NCBI RefSeq assembly: GCF_009687845.1
Contig: NZ_BLAD01000059.1
Coordinates: 1 to 64,000, forward strand
Source of the DNA: Acrocarpospora corrugata
GTDB taxonomy: Bacteria; Actinomycetota; Actinomycetes; Streptosporangiales; Streptosporangiaceae
Reading direction: 5' to 3'
DNA: 64,000 bases
This document shows positions 55,772-64,000 of the stretch, piece after piece. The position numbers were made by a program, and so were the translations under genes. The notes under the pieces are model-generated. The model did no database searches. It saw nothing but the letters and a program-made list of their open reading frames with translations, and had not been told where the DNA came from. Within the stretch, counting starts at the first letter, position 1. Every line of letters starts with the position of its first letter.

Positions 55772-57642
55772 GTACGCAGCAGATCGTCACGGCGGCGCGG
55801 GAGCGGCAGGCCCGCGTCTACACGATCGGCGTCGAATCACCGGCCCTGCTCGGCCCCGGGATCGTCGACCTGGACACGGCCGAACTGGTCGCCGACGAAG
55901 GCACCGCGCCCGAAGTCCTGGTGATCGCCAGGACCGCCACCGACCTGCGCAGAGCCGCCACCGTGCACTCCGCGCTGCCGGAGACCGAGCGGGTCACCGT
56001 CGTGGTCGAGCAGGTCCCCCCCGGCTGCCCCGCCCCCGCGCCGTCGCTGACCCCCGCGCACCGCTGGCGGCGACTGACCGAGCTGCGGGTCAGCCGCCCG
56101 AAGGCGAACTCCTGGCGGGTGGACGCCACCTTCTCGACCCCGATCCCGGCCGGGCGCACGGTCGCCGCCGTGGCGCGCGCGTTCGCCGGCAACCGCCTGG
56201 AGGCCACCGCCGCGCCGGTCCCGGTGCTGGCGGGGGCCGGCTCGGCGCACTGGCGTCCCGGCGACCCGAACGCCGCCATCGCCGGCGTGGCAGGCCCGCT
56301 GCCGATCAGGATCGGCGCGCCCGCCGGGGACCTGGTGGTCCGCACCGGCGCGCCCGCGGCGGGCTGGGACGGCGCGGAGATCCCCCTGGACCGGCCGCTC
56401 CCCGAGTCGCTGACCTGGGAACGGATCGGACGGCCCGGCGGGGCCGCGCTGCTCGGCGCGACCATCACCGACATCGCCATGCTCCCCCCAGTGGACGACC
56501 GCTCGGTCAACCCGGCCGGATTCGTCAGCGTGCCCACCCAGGGCCTGGCCGACCTGGTGACCAGGGACGGCCGCTGGACGGTCGTCCTGGACGGCGGCGT
56601 GCTCGCCCGCCTCCCCGCCTCCGGCGCGGTCACCGACGCCGACGTGGCGCTGCTGCGGCGGCTGCGCGGCCTGCGCGTCGACTGGCGGCGCGGGCACACA
56701 GGACCGCTCACCGCGGTCCGGGTGATCGCCTCGCTGGCCGCCGCAGGAGTGCCCCTGGTGACCGGCCCGATCCCCGTCTGGGCGGCGGCCCTCGGCCCCG
56801 AACTGAGCCGGCTGCTGGCCGGGATCACCGACGCCGACCTCGCCGACGACCTGCGCCGCGAGGAGCTCAGCATCCTGGTCCGGCGGCGGGCCCTGCGCGC
56901 CCACGGCGTGCACGGCCGTTACGGCCAGCTCGGCGCGTCCGCCGCGCAGACCCCCAGCACGTCCATCCTGCTGGCCACCCGGCGGCCGGAGATGGTGGGT
57001 TTCGCCCTGGAGCAGGCGGCCCGCCAGCGCCGGGTGAACACCGAGGTCGTGCTCGCCCTGCACGGGTTCTCCCGCGACCAGCCCTGCGTGGCCGCCGCCA
57101 TCGCCGCCTTCGACCGGCCGCTCCAGGTCTTCCAGGCCGAACCCGGCCTGATCTTCGGCGACGTGCTCAACCAGGCCGCCGCCCGCGCCTCCGGCACCCA
57201 CCTGCTCAAAATGGACGACGACGACTGGTACGGCCCCGAGTTCCTGGCCGACCTGCTGCTCGCGCACGCCTACTCCGGCGCCGAGGTCACCGGCACCTCG
57301 CCGGAGTTCGTCTACCTGTCCTCGATCGACGTCACCGTCCACCACGAGCAGGTGACCGAGCAGGTCAGCAACTTCATCGCCGGCGGCACCATCCTGACCA
57401 CCCGGGCCGCCTTCGACGCGGTCGGCGGGTTCCGGCCGCTGCGCCGCTCGGTGGACACCCAGTTCCAGCACGCCGTCCAGGCGGCCGGCGGCCAGCTCTA
57501 CCGGGGCCACGGCCTCGGCTACATCCTGCGCCGCGGCCCGGCCGCCGAGCACACCTGGCGCGAGCCGATCGGCACCTTCCTGCGCAGGAACAAACGCCAG
57601 TGGCGCGGTTTCCGCCCGAACGCGCTGATGGAGCTGGCGTGA
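55768..57642 (+). CDS. two-domain glycosyltransferase-like protein
   Basis: 624-residue protein. The N-terminal half (to about 370) has no motif I recognise. The C-terminal half is a GT-A-like domain with STSILLATRRPEMVGF near residue 395, then LLKMDDDDWYGPEFLADLL (a DDD metal site) near 490 and a TLTTRAAFDAVGGF acceptor region. It is the most diverged of the four. ATG 55768 overlaps the upstream stop, and its TGA overlaps the next GTG start, so translation is coupled across the set. Confidence 0.82.
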   Translation: MSTQQIVTAARERQARVYTIGVESPALLGPGIVDLDTAELVADEGTAPEVLVIARTATDLRRAATVHSALPETERVTVVVEQVPPGCPAPAPSLTPAHRWRRLTELRVSRPKANSWRVDATFSTPIPAGRTVAAVARAFAGNRLEATAAPVPVLAGAGSAHWRPGDPNAAIAGVAGPLPIRIGAPAGDLVVRTGAPAAGWDGAEIPLDRPLPESLTWERIGRPGGAALLGATITDIAMLPPVDDRSVNPAGFVSVPTQGLADLVTRDGRWTVVLDGGVLARLPASGAVTDADVALLRRLRGLRVDWRRGHTGPLTAVRVIASLAAAGVPLVTGPIPVWAAALGPELSRLLAGITDADLADDLRREELSILVRRRALRAHGVHGRYGQLGASAAQTPSTSILLATRRPEMVGFALEQAARQRRVNTEVVLALHGFSRDQPCVAAAIAAFDRPLQVFQAEPGLIFGDVLNQAAARASGTHLLKMDDDDWYGPEFLADLLLAHAYSGAEVTGTSPEFVYLSSIDVTVHHEQVTEQVSNFIAGGTILTTRAAFDAVGGFRPLRRSVDTQFQHAVQAAGGQLYRGHGLGYILRRGPAAEHTWREPIGTFLRRNKRQWRGFRPNALMELA

Positions 57643-59336
57643 GGCCGCGGCTCCGGCGCAACGACTTCGGCGCCCTCACCCCGCCCGAGCTGGGCGGGTG
57701 GCGTCCTTCGCTGCGGGTCAGCGTGGTCATCCCGGCGTACGGCGGGCAGGACCAGCTGGACCTGACCCTGGCCGCACTGGCCGCCCAGACCTACCCGGCC
57801 CAGCTGCTCGACGTGGTGGTCGTGGACGACGGCGGCCCGAACCCGATCCTGCCCCCGTCGCTGGCCCCGGCCAGAACCCGGATCGTGTCCAGCGCCCCCG
57901 GCGGCTGGGGGCGGGCGTGGGCCTGCCAGACCGGGTACGACACCGCCGACGGCGACGTCATCCTCACCATGGACGCCGACCTGGTCCCGCACCGCCACCA
58001 CGTCGAGGCGCACGCCCGCTGGCACCACCTGGCCGACTACCTGGTCGTCACCGGCTGGCCCGAGTTCACCGACATCTCGGCCGGGCTGCCGTCCCCCGTG
58101 GACGTGTACACCCGGGTCAGGGCCGACGAGACCGAAACCCTGTTCACGGCCGACCCGGACCAGTCGCACCAGTGGCTCCAGGACATCGTCGACCGGCACG
58201 ACGGGCTGCGCGCCGCGCCCAGTTCGGTGCTGTACCGCGCCCACGTGGGCGGCACGGCCTCGGTGCCGGCGGCGCTGCTGCGGGCGGCCGGCGGCATGGA
58301 CACCGAGCTGGTGCTGGGCGAGGACACCGAACTCGGCTACCGGCTCACCCAGGCGGGCGCGGTGTTCGTGCCGGAGCGGGCAGCCCGCTGCTGGCATCTC
58401 GGGCAGACCACCGCGATGCGGCGGCTGGACGAGGTGCGCGCCTTCAACGCGCCGTTCATCGCCAACCGGATCCCGTACCGGCGCTGGCTGCGCACCGATC
58501 CCGGCAGGCAGTGGCGGGTGCCGTACGTGGAGGTGAGCGTGGACGCGCGCGGCGCGCGCCACCAGGACGTGCGGGCGACCGTGGACAGCGCGCTGGCCAG
58601 CACCCTGCCCGACGTGCGGGTGGCGGTGCGCGCGCCGTGGCGGGCGCTGACCGGGGAGCGCCGCAGGCCGCTCGACGAACCGCTGCTGGACCTGCGGCTG
58701 CTGGAGGCCGGCTACCGCGAGGACGGCCGGGTGCGGCTGGTCGAGGACGAGCCCGCCACCGCGGCCCCCGCGCCGTTCCGGTTCAGCTGCCCGCCCGGCT
58801 GGTCGGTCGGCCCGGAGACGCTGGACCGGCTGATCAAGCACGCCGAGCTGCACGAGAGCGGGGTGCTCAACCTGGCCCTTGAGGAGCGGGACGGCGAGGT
58901 GCTGGCCGCCCGGCTGGAGCGCACCTCGGCCGTGGCCAGAGCCCGGCACCTGGCCGACCGGGGCGAGGACCCGGACGACGTGATCGCCAAGCTGTTCGAC
59001 GTCACCTGGCACGACGGGCCCGAGTTCGGGCTGCTCGCGCCCGGCGTGGCCTACCCGCGCCTGCTCGGCAACCGGAACAGGGCCGCCGCGCAGTGGCGCG
59101 AGCGCGCCGAGAACGCCGAACGGAACGTGACCAAGCTGAAGGCCCGGGTGGACGAGGTCAGGACCGAGAACCTGCGGCTGCGGCGGGCCGCCGGCAAGGG
59201 CGAGAGGGACGCCGTCCGGTGGCAGACCAAGGCCGAGGAATGGCGGGTGACCGCCACCCGGCTGGGGCGGCGGCCCACCCTGCGAGGCCGGGCCGCCCGG
59301 GTGCTGCGCAGGCTCACCTTCCGGGGACGGGCCTGA
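57639..59336 (+). CDS. family 2-like glycosyltransferase with LRRNDF N-terminus (3)
   Basis: 565-residue paralogue. RLRRNDFGALTPPELGGWRPSL replaces the RIRHNDY lead (motif R-x-R-x-N-D-F/Y shared by all three). VSVVIPAYGG near residue 28, DDGG near 64, TMDADLV near 114 and LGEDTELGYRLTQAG near 230 follow. The C-terminal end is a coiled coil with Arg/Lys repeats. It starts at the GTG overlapping the previous stop. The last 23 bp overlap the convergent polysaccharide deacetylase gene. Confidence 0.88.
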   Translation: MRPRLRRNDFGALTPPELGGWRPSLRVSVVIPAYGGQDQLDLTLAALAAQTYPAQLLDVVVVDDGGPNPILPPSLAPARTRIVSSAPGGWGRAWACQTGYDTADGDVILTMDADLVPHRHHVEAHARWHHLADYLVVTGWPEFTDISAGLPSPVDVYTRVRADETETLFTADPDQSHQWLQDIVDRHDGLRAAPSSVLYRAHVGGTASVPAALLRAAGGMDTELVLGEDTELGYRLTQAGAVFVPERAARCWHLGQTTAMRRLDEVRAFNAPFIANRIPYRRWLRTDPGRQWRVPYVEVSVDARGARHQDVRATVDSALASTLPDVRVAVRAPWRALTGERRRPLDEPLLDLRLLEAGYREDGRVRLVEDEPATAAPAPFRFSCPPGWSVGPETLDRLIKHAELHESGVLNLALEERDGEVLAARLERTSAVARARHLADRGEDPDDVIAKLFDVTWHDGPEFGLLAPGVAYPRLLGNRNRAAAQWRERAENAERNVTKLKARVDEVRTENLRLRRAAGKGERDAVRWQTKAEEWRVTATRLGRRPTLRGRAARVLRRLTFRGRA

Positions 59337-60144
59337 CCTTCCCGCCGATCACGTCGGCCAGCGGGCGGACCACCGTGCCGTGCGACTCGCGGGTCTTCAG
59401 CCAGGCCAGGAACTCCTCCAGCAGTTCCGGGGTGACCGAGTACTCGCCGCAGCCCTCGTCTGCCGCGCAGATCCGGTGGAAGACCAGCGGGAGCAGGCCG
59501 TAGCCCTTCCCCTCGGCGGCGAGGACCTCCTCCTGGATCTCCTCCAGGGTGTTGTCGGCGCGCACCGAGCCCGGCGTGCGGATCCGGAACTTGTCCCGGG
59601 GCGGGAGGGGCTCGGCGTAGCCGCCGCACTCCAGGCAGCCGGGCTGGGTCAGGCCGCCGACCGTGCGGGCCGCGTTGTAGCCGCAGTAGGCCGCCATCCG
59701 GTGCACCGGCGTGCTCTCCGACCCGTACGGATAGGCGAAGGTCCGCACCTTGAAGCCCATCTTGAGCAGCGCCTTGCGGTCCTGGCAGATCTCCTTGCGG
59801 GCGGTCAGCGGGGCCACCTCGGTGAGGCGGACGTGGTGCAGGGTGTGACCGCCGATCTCGTGGCCCTGCTTGGCGAGGACCTTGACCTGGTGGACGGTGA
59901 GGCTGCCGCGTTTACCGAGTTCGCCGCTGTTGATGTAGAACGTTCCGCGCATGCCGTACCGCCTGAGCAGCGAGCCGACCATGGCGTGGCTGGCGTCCCC
60001 GTCGTCGAAGCCGAGGGAGACGGTGATCTTGGGTTTGGCGGCCTCTGCGCTGGCGGGCACGGATAACGCCATCGCGGCTAAGACCGCGCAGATAACGCCG
60101 AGGACTCTCACTGAACCATCCCAATGTGGTGTTCGCGTGCGCAT
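59314..60144 (-). CDS. exported polysaccharide deacetylase (NodB domain)
   Basis: 276-residue secreted enzyme removing acetyl groups from a polysaccharide such as chitin, peptidoglycan or a wall polymer. The signal peptide runs to about residue 35 (VLGVICAVLAAMALSVPASAEA). The NodB motif 1 GFDDGD has the two Asp for metal and base, and motif 2 is HTLHH within GGHTLHH. CGGYAEPLPPRDKFRI and several Cys form a C-terminal insert. ATG 60144 is chosen; the frame continues upstream into the hom end without a signal. It neighbours the glycosyltransferases, so it may trim their product. Confidence 0.88.
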   Translation of the reverse strand: MRTRTPHWDGSVRVLGVICAVLAAMALSVPASAEAAKPKITVSLGFDDGDASHAMVGSLLRRYGMRGTFYINSGELGKRGSLTVHQVKVLAKQGHEIGGHTLHHVRLTEVAPLTARKEICQDRKALLKMGFKVRTFAYPYGSESTPVHRMAAYCGYNAARTVGGLTQPGCLECGGYAEPLPPRDKFRIRTPGSVRADNTLEEIQEEVLAAEGKGYGLLPLVFHRICAADEGCGEYSVTPELLEEFLAWLKTRESHGTVVRPLADVIGGKVRPVPGR

Positions 60145-60211
60145 AAGTGTGCCACTGACCGAAAAGGCACGTGCCAACCATTCCGGATCTCTATGGCAAC
60201 TCCCAGACAGG

Positions 60212-61501
60212 TCAGGGAGCTTCGTCGCCCTCCACCCGCATGACACTGGCGACCGCGCGGACGATGTCCATCTCGCGCAGGTCCTCCACGGTGGCGGAGA
60301 GCGCCGCGTCGGTGGCCCGATGGGTCACCAGGACCAGCTGTGCGTCATCGCCCCGGCCCTCCTGGCGGACGGTCTGGATGGACACGTCGTGGCGGGCGAA
60401 CACGTCGGCCACCGTGGCCAGCACGCCCGGCTTGTCGGCCACGTCCAGCGACACGTGGTAGCGGGTGACGGTCTCGCCGACCGGATGCACGGCCAGGTCG
60501 GCGTAGACCGACTCGGTCGGGCCGCGCGTCCCGGCCAGCCGGTTGCGGCCCACCGCGACCAGGTCGCCCAGCACGGCCGACGCGGTCGGCGCGCCGCCCG
60601 CGCCCGCGCCGTAGAACATCAGCCGCCCGGCCGACTCGGCCTCCACGAACACCGCGTTGTACGCCTCCCGCACCCCGGCCAGCGGATGCGACCTCGGGAT
60701 CATCGCCGGATGCACTCGGACCCCGACAGAACGCCCGTCCTCCGAGCGCGCGCAGATGGCCAGCAGCTTGATCACGTAGCCCATCGCCTTGGCCGAGGCC
60801 ACGTCGGAGGCGGAGATCTCGGTGATGCCCTCGCGGTGCACGTCCGCGGCGGTCACCCGGGTGTGGAAGGCGATCCCGGCCAGGATGGCGGCCTTGGCGG
60901 CGGCGTCGAAGCCCTCCACGTCGGCGGTCGGGTCGGCCTCGGCGTAGCCGAGCGACTGCGCCTCCTCCAGTGCGTCGGTGAAGGACGCGCCGGAGGAGTC
61001 CATCTTGTCGAGGATGTAGTTGGTGGTGCCGTTGACGATGCCGAGCACCCGGTGCACCCGGTCCCCCGCCAGCGACTCGCGCAGCGGCCGGATCAGCGGG
61101 ATCGCCCCCGCCACCGCGGCCTCGAAGTAGAGGTCGGCCCGGTTGGCGGCGTGCACGGTCGCGCCGTCCTCGGCCAGCAGCGCCTTGTTGGCGGTGACGA
61201 CCGACTTGCCGCCGGCCATCGCGGCCAGGATGAGCGACCTGGCCGGCTCGATGCCGCCGATCACCTCCACCACGATGTCCACGTCGTCCCGGGTGACCAG
61301 GGCGTGCGCGTCGGTGGTGAGCAGCTCAGGCGGGACCTGCGCGTCCCGTTTGCGGGCGAGCTTGCGCACGGCGACCCCGGCCAGCTCCAGCGGCGCTCCC
61401 ACCCGGGCGGCCAGGTCGTCGGCCTGCTCGGTGAGCAGCCGGACCACCTGGGAACCGACCACGCCACACCCGAGCAAGGCGACTTTCAATGGTTTGCTCA
61501 C
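60212..61501 (-). CDS. hom: homoserine dehydrogenase
   Basis: Reduces aspartate semialdehyde to homoserine, the shared precursor of threonine and methionine. 429 residues, GTG start. The NAD(P) motif GCGVVGSQV at residues 11-19, the substrate region [10 protein letters not shown] near residue 160 and [12 protein letters not shown] near 200, and a C-terminal ACT domain ([17 protein letters not shown], about residue 350) for feedback inhibition by threonine are seen. It overlaps the lysA stop by GTGA, forming a lysA-hom operon. Confidence 0.97.
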   Translation of the reverse strand: MSKPLKVALLGCGVVGSQVVRLLTEQADDLAARVGAPLELAGVAVRKLARKRDAQVPPELLTTDAHALVTRDDVDIVVEVIGGIEPARSLILAAMAGGKSVVTANKALLAEDGATVHAANRADLYFEAAVAGAIPLIRPLRESLAGDRVHRVLGIVNGTTNYILDKMDSSGASFTDALEEAQSLGYAEADPTADVEGFDAAAKAAILAGIAFHTRVTAADVHREGITEISASDVASAKAMGYVIKLLAICARSEDGRSVGVRVHPAMIPRSHPLAGVREAYNAVFVEAESAGRLMFYGAGAGGAPTASAVLGDLVAVGRNRLAGTRGPTESVYADLAVHPVGETVTRYHVSLDVADKPGVLATVADVFARHDVSIQTVRQEGRGDDAQLVLVTHRATDAALSATVEDLREMDIVRAVASVMRVEGDEAP

Positions 61502-62880
61502 AACTGCCCCCTAAGCAAGTCGTCCTCGGTCTCGCGCAGGACGATCACGCGGGCCGTGCCACCGGACACCGCGACCACCGCGGGCTTGGGCAGGTAGTTG
61601 TAGTTGCTGGCCAGCGAGCGGCAGTACGCCCCGGTGCCCGCGACGGCGACCAGGTCGCCGGGGGCCAGGTCGGCCGGGAAGTAGAGGTCGCGGATCACCA
61701 TGTCGCCGCTCTCGCAGTGCTTGCCGACCAGGCGGGACAGCATCGGGCCCGCCTCGCTGGACCGGGAGGCCAGGCGGGCGGTGTAGTCGGCGCCGTACAG
61801 CGCGGTGCGGATGTTGTCGCTCATGCCGCCGTCCACGCTGACGTAGCAGCGCAGGCCGTCCACGTCCTTGACCGTGCCCACCTCGTAGAGGGTGATCCCG
61901 GCCAGGCCGGCGATCGAGCGGCCCGGTTCGACGGTGAGCCGGGGCACCGGCAGCCCGCGGGAGGCGCAGACGTGCGCGACGATCTCGCGCAGGCTCTCCG
62001 CGATCAGCTTGATGTCGGGGGCGTCGTCACCCTCCAGGTACGGAATCCCGTAGCCGCCGCCCAGGTCGAGTTCGGGCAGCACCACGCCGTGCTCGTCGCG
62101 GATCTGGACGAGCAGCCCGGCCAGCCGCCGGGCGGCCACCTCGAAACCGGCGGTGTCGCTGATCTGGGAACCGATGTGCGAGTGCAGGCCGACCAGTTCC
62201 AGCGAGGGCAGCGCGAGCACCCGGCGGACCGCCTCGGCCGCCGCGCCGCTGCTCAGTGAGAGGCCGAACTTCTGGTCGTCGTGGGCGGTGGCGATGAACT
62301 CGTGGGTGTGCGCCTCCACGCCGACCGTGACGCGGATCATCACCTTGGGGCGGGTCCCGTGCTTGTCGGCGTAGTAGCCGAGCCTGGCGATCTCCTCGTA
62401 GGAGTCGACCACGATGTGCCCGATGCCGGCGACGACGGCGCGCTCCAGCTCGGCCGGGGACTTGTTGTTGCCGTGCATGGTGACGCGCTCGGGCGGGAAG
62501 CCGACGCTGAGCGCCACGGCGAGCTCGCCGGCGCTGCACACGTCCAGGCCGAGGCCCTCCTGCATGATCCAGCGGGCCGCCTCGCGGCACAGGAACGCCT
62601 TGGCCGCGTAGTGCACCTCGCCGTCGTGGAAGGCGGCGCGGAAGTCGCGGCAGCGGGACCGGAAGTCCTCCTCGTCCAGCACGTACAGCGGGGTGCCGAA
62701 CTCGGTGGCCAGGTCGCGGACGTCCATGCCGCCGATCGTGATCGTGCCGTCGATTCGCTCCGACGTTCGCGGCCAGATCGCCGGGTTGAGGGCGTTCAGG
62801 TCGGCGGGCGCGTGCGGCGGGCGTTCTTCAGGCAGCACCTCGGCGTGCCTGTCACCGGCGGGATGGGCGAATCGACTCAC
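61498..62880 (-). CDS. lysA: diaminopimelate decarboxylase
   Basis: Last step of lysine biosynthesis, decarboxylating meso-diaminopimelate. About 460 residues from GTG 62880; an upstream extension is possible but is rich in residues from the next gene's end. The PLP lysine is in HYAAKAFLC near residue 84, then HGNNK near 134, HSHIGSQ near 226, GGGYGIPY near 270, EPGRSI near 315, and the CESGD active site near 390. Compared with most actinomycetes the argS gene does not precede it. Confidence 0.96.
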   Translation of the reverse strand: MSRFAHPAGDRHAEVLPEERPPHAPADLNALNPAIWPRTSERIDGTITIGGMDVRDLATEFGTPLYVLDEEDFRSRCRDFRAAFHDGEVHYAAKAFLCREAARWIMQEGLGLDVCSAGELAVALSVGFPPERVTMHGNNKSPAELERAVVAGIGHIVVDSYEEIARLGYYADKHGTRPKVMIRVTVGVEAHTHEFIATAHDDQKFGLSLSSGAAAEAVRRVLALPSLELVGLHSHIGSQISDTAGFEVAARRLAGLLVQIRDEHGVVLPELDLGGGYGIPYLEGDDAPDIKLIAESLREIVAHVCASRGLPVPRLTVEPGRSIAGLAGITLYEVGTVKDVDGLRCYVSVDGGMSDNIRTALYGADYTARLASRSSEAGPMLSRLVGKHCESGDMVIRDLYFPADLAPGDLVAVAGTGAYCRSLASNYNYLPKPAVVAVSGGTARVIVLRETEDDLLRGQL

Positions 62881-62940
62881 CCGAACGAGGTTATCGGACT
62901 CCCCGGGCCGGATGAGACGGTTGCCCATCTGCCGAGACCG

Positions 62941-63573
62941 TCACATCCGGTCGGGCGGGACCTCGGCGGAGACGGCGGCCAGCACGATCCTGACCGCCCG
63001 CGCCAGCCACAGCCGAGCGGTGTGCAGTTCTCCCGGGGGCTCGTCCCCGACCGGCGTCGCCGGGGCCCGTTCGTGGGCGTCGTGGTAGGCCCCGGCCAGA
63101 TGTTCCGCGAACGCCGCCCAGCGGGGATCCCGGCTGACCCGGCGGCTCGGCAGTTCGGCCAGGGTCCGCAGCACCGCCCGGTCCTCGGGGCCGTCGAGCA
63201 GTTCCGGCCGGAAGCCCGTCATCGGGATGTCCAGCCGGGCGGCCCAGCGGGCGACACCGACCGCGCGCGCGTACGCATATTTTACGACAAATCCGGGATT
63301 GTCCCAGGTCTGCGGGCCTTCCGGCCAGGTGCAGGAGGCCAGGTGGGGCAGTTCCTCCAGCTCCACCACGTGCTCGCCGGGCAGCGTGACGGTCAGCAGG
63401 AGCAGGCCGTTCGGCTGGATCTCCACGCAAGTGATTCCGTCCACCGCGCGCAGGCCCTCCACCTCGGCTTCGGCGCGGAGCAGGGCGGGTGAGGTGTAGC
63501 GTGCGGCGTCCGCCCACGAGCCCACCGGGGTGGGGGGTGAGCCGAGGAGCGCGCCGAGCCGGTCAGGGGTCAC
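62941..63573 (-). CDS. ArgS-related anticodon-binding-domain protein (NrtL-like)
   Basis: 210-residue protein with the DALR-type anticodon-binding domain of arginyl-tRNA synthetase but no catalytic domain (no HIGH or KMSKS motif). The FVVKYAYARAVGVARWAA segment corresponds to the YVQYAHAR region of ArgS, and LARAVRIVLAAVSAEVPPDRM to its C-terminus (VLGVSAPERM). Such stand-alone proteins are found near lysA in actinomycetes. Function is unknown; tRNA binding is plausible. GTG 63573 start, 12 bp before the kinase gene end. Confidence 0.8.
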   Translation of the reverse strand: MTPDRLGALLGSPPTPVGSWADAARYTSPALLRAEAEVEGLRAVDGITCVEIQPNGLLLLTVTLPGEHVVELEELPHLASCTWPEGPQTWDNPGFVVKYAYARAVGVARWAARLDIPMTGFRPELLDGPEDRAVLRTLAELPSRRVSRDPRWAAFAEHLAGAYHDAHERAPATPVGDEPPGELHTARLWLARAVRIVLAAVSAEVPPDRM

Positions 63574-63585
63574 CGGAGGACTGTA

Positions 63586-64000
63586 TTAACCCGGGACACG
63601 TCCGACCACCCTGGCGTACATGCGGCCGGGCGCCGGGACCGGGTCCAGGAAGCCCGGCAGGGCGGGCAGGTCCACGGCGAAGGTCTGGAGCAGCTGGTAG
63701 AGGGTGTCGGCGTCGGCGGGGCGGCGGTCGGGGTCCTTCTCCAGCAGGGCGACGATGAGTTCGGCCAGCTCGTCGGGGATGCCGGGGACGCGCGGCGGGA
63801 GTTCCTTGACCTGACGTTCGAAGACGACGTAGTCGGTGGGGCCGGTGAACAGCTGGCGTCCGGTGAGCATCTCGTGCAGGACGCAGCCCAGCGCGTACAG
63901 GTCGCTGCGGGGTCCGGCGACGCCGCGCTTGATCTGCTCGGGGGCCATGTACGCGGGGGTGCCGAGGATCTGGCCGATCCGGGTGAACTGGGCGCCGTCG
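63586..64000 (-). CDS. Ser/Thr protein kinase, 5' end outside window
   Basis: Only the C-terminal part of a Hanks-type kinase lies in the window; the frame is open to the last base. GTPAYMAPEQ (activation loop and P+1 loop) is followed by SDLYALGCVLHEMLTG (helix F with the Asp) and PDRRPAD with the helix-I Arg. The chain ends about 30 residues after the kinase core with no transmembrane helix in view, so it may be a soluble kinase or the C-terminal end of a larger one. The catalytic lysine and HRD motif lie outside the window. Confidence 0.9.
   Translation of the reverse strand, partial: DGAQFTRIGQILGTPAYMAPEQIKRGVAGPRSDLYALGCVLHEMLTGRQLFTGPTDYVVFERQVKELPPRVPGIPDELAELIVALLEKDPDRRPADADTLYQLLQTFAVDLPALPGFLDPVPAPGRMYARVVGRVPG

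Overview
The window is chromosomal DNA from a high-GC filamentous actinomycete. The strong GC bias at third codon positions, frequent GTG starts, the F1Fo ATPase operon order (atpI-like, B, E, F, H, A, G, D, C, then a DUF2550 protein), the rho-rpmE-prfA-prmC-tsaC neighbourhood and the hom/lysA/thrC/thrB genes all fit this. A family-level guess of Streptosporangiaceae or a relative is inference from gene content only. Both window edges cut genes: an alpha/beta hydrolase on the left and a Ser/Thr protein kinase on the right.

Layout. 1-9743: hydrolases, NucS mismatch endonuclease, a 3-hydroxyacyl-CoA dehydrogenase operon, an SDR, and an ABC exporter with its own two-component system. 9864-18181: the accessory island of most interest, an FxSxx-COOH type RiPP/STAND cluster. 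It holds a radical SAM/SPASM maturase, a separately encoded HExxH protein, a divergent NB-ARC/TPR protein (FxsT type), a tiny precursor ending in Phe-Asp-Ser-Ala-Ile (FxsA type), a SIR2-domain protein and an nSTAND1-like NTPase with TPRs. 18363-25889: MFS transporter, aldehyde dehydrogenase, TetR regulator, and a second two-component/ABC exporter module. 26002-36161: cob(I)alamin adenosyltransferase, DUF2550 protein, the full ATP synthase operon and a WecA-like phosphosugar transferase. 36449-39402: two hypothetical genes, one extremely repetitive. 39675-42583: tsaC, prmC, prfA, rpmE. 42843-45207: two tandemly duplicated secreted proteins. 45329-47280: a third two-component system. 47487-51969: rho, thrB, thrC. 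52174-59336: four glycosyltransferase-like genes and a small membrane coiled-coil protein. They run opposite to thrC and hom and separate them. 59314-64000: polysaccharide deacetylase, hom, lysA, an ArgS-related protein and the kinase fragment.

How the island may work (inference). The radical SAM enzyme would cyclise the precursor tail between Phe48 and Ser50, the HExxH enzyme may hydroxylate it, and the two STAND-type proteins would sense or transduce a signal. The SIR2 protein is a candidate NAD-consuming effector. Known FxSxx systems often carry a TIR-like protein (FxsC). No such gene is visible here, and SIR2 plus nSTAND1 sits directly downstream of the precursor, which suggests an effector replacement. 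The precursor start region contains a perfect Shine-Dalgarno/ATG pair that is one nucleotide out of frame with the peptide.

Non-coding structure includes a strongly structured atpD-atpC gap, mutually exclusive hairpins upstream of the wecA-like gene, a 36-37 bp tandem repeat that replicates the tail of tsaC, and hairpins in the rho leader. I found no rRNA, tRNA, CRISPR array, transposase or phage gene.
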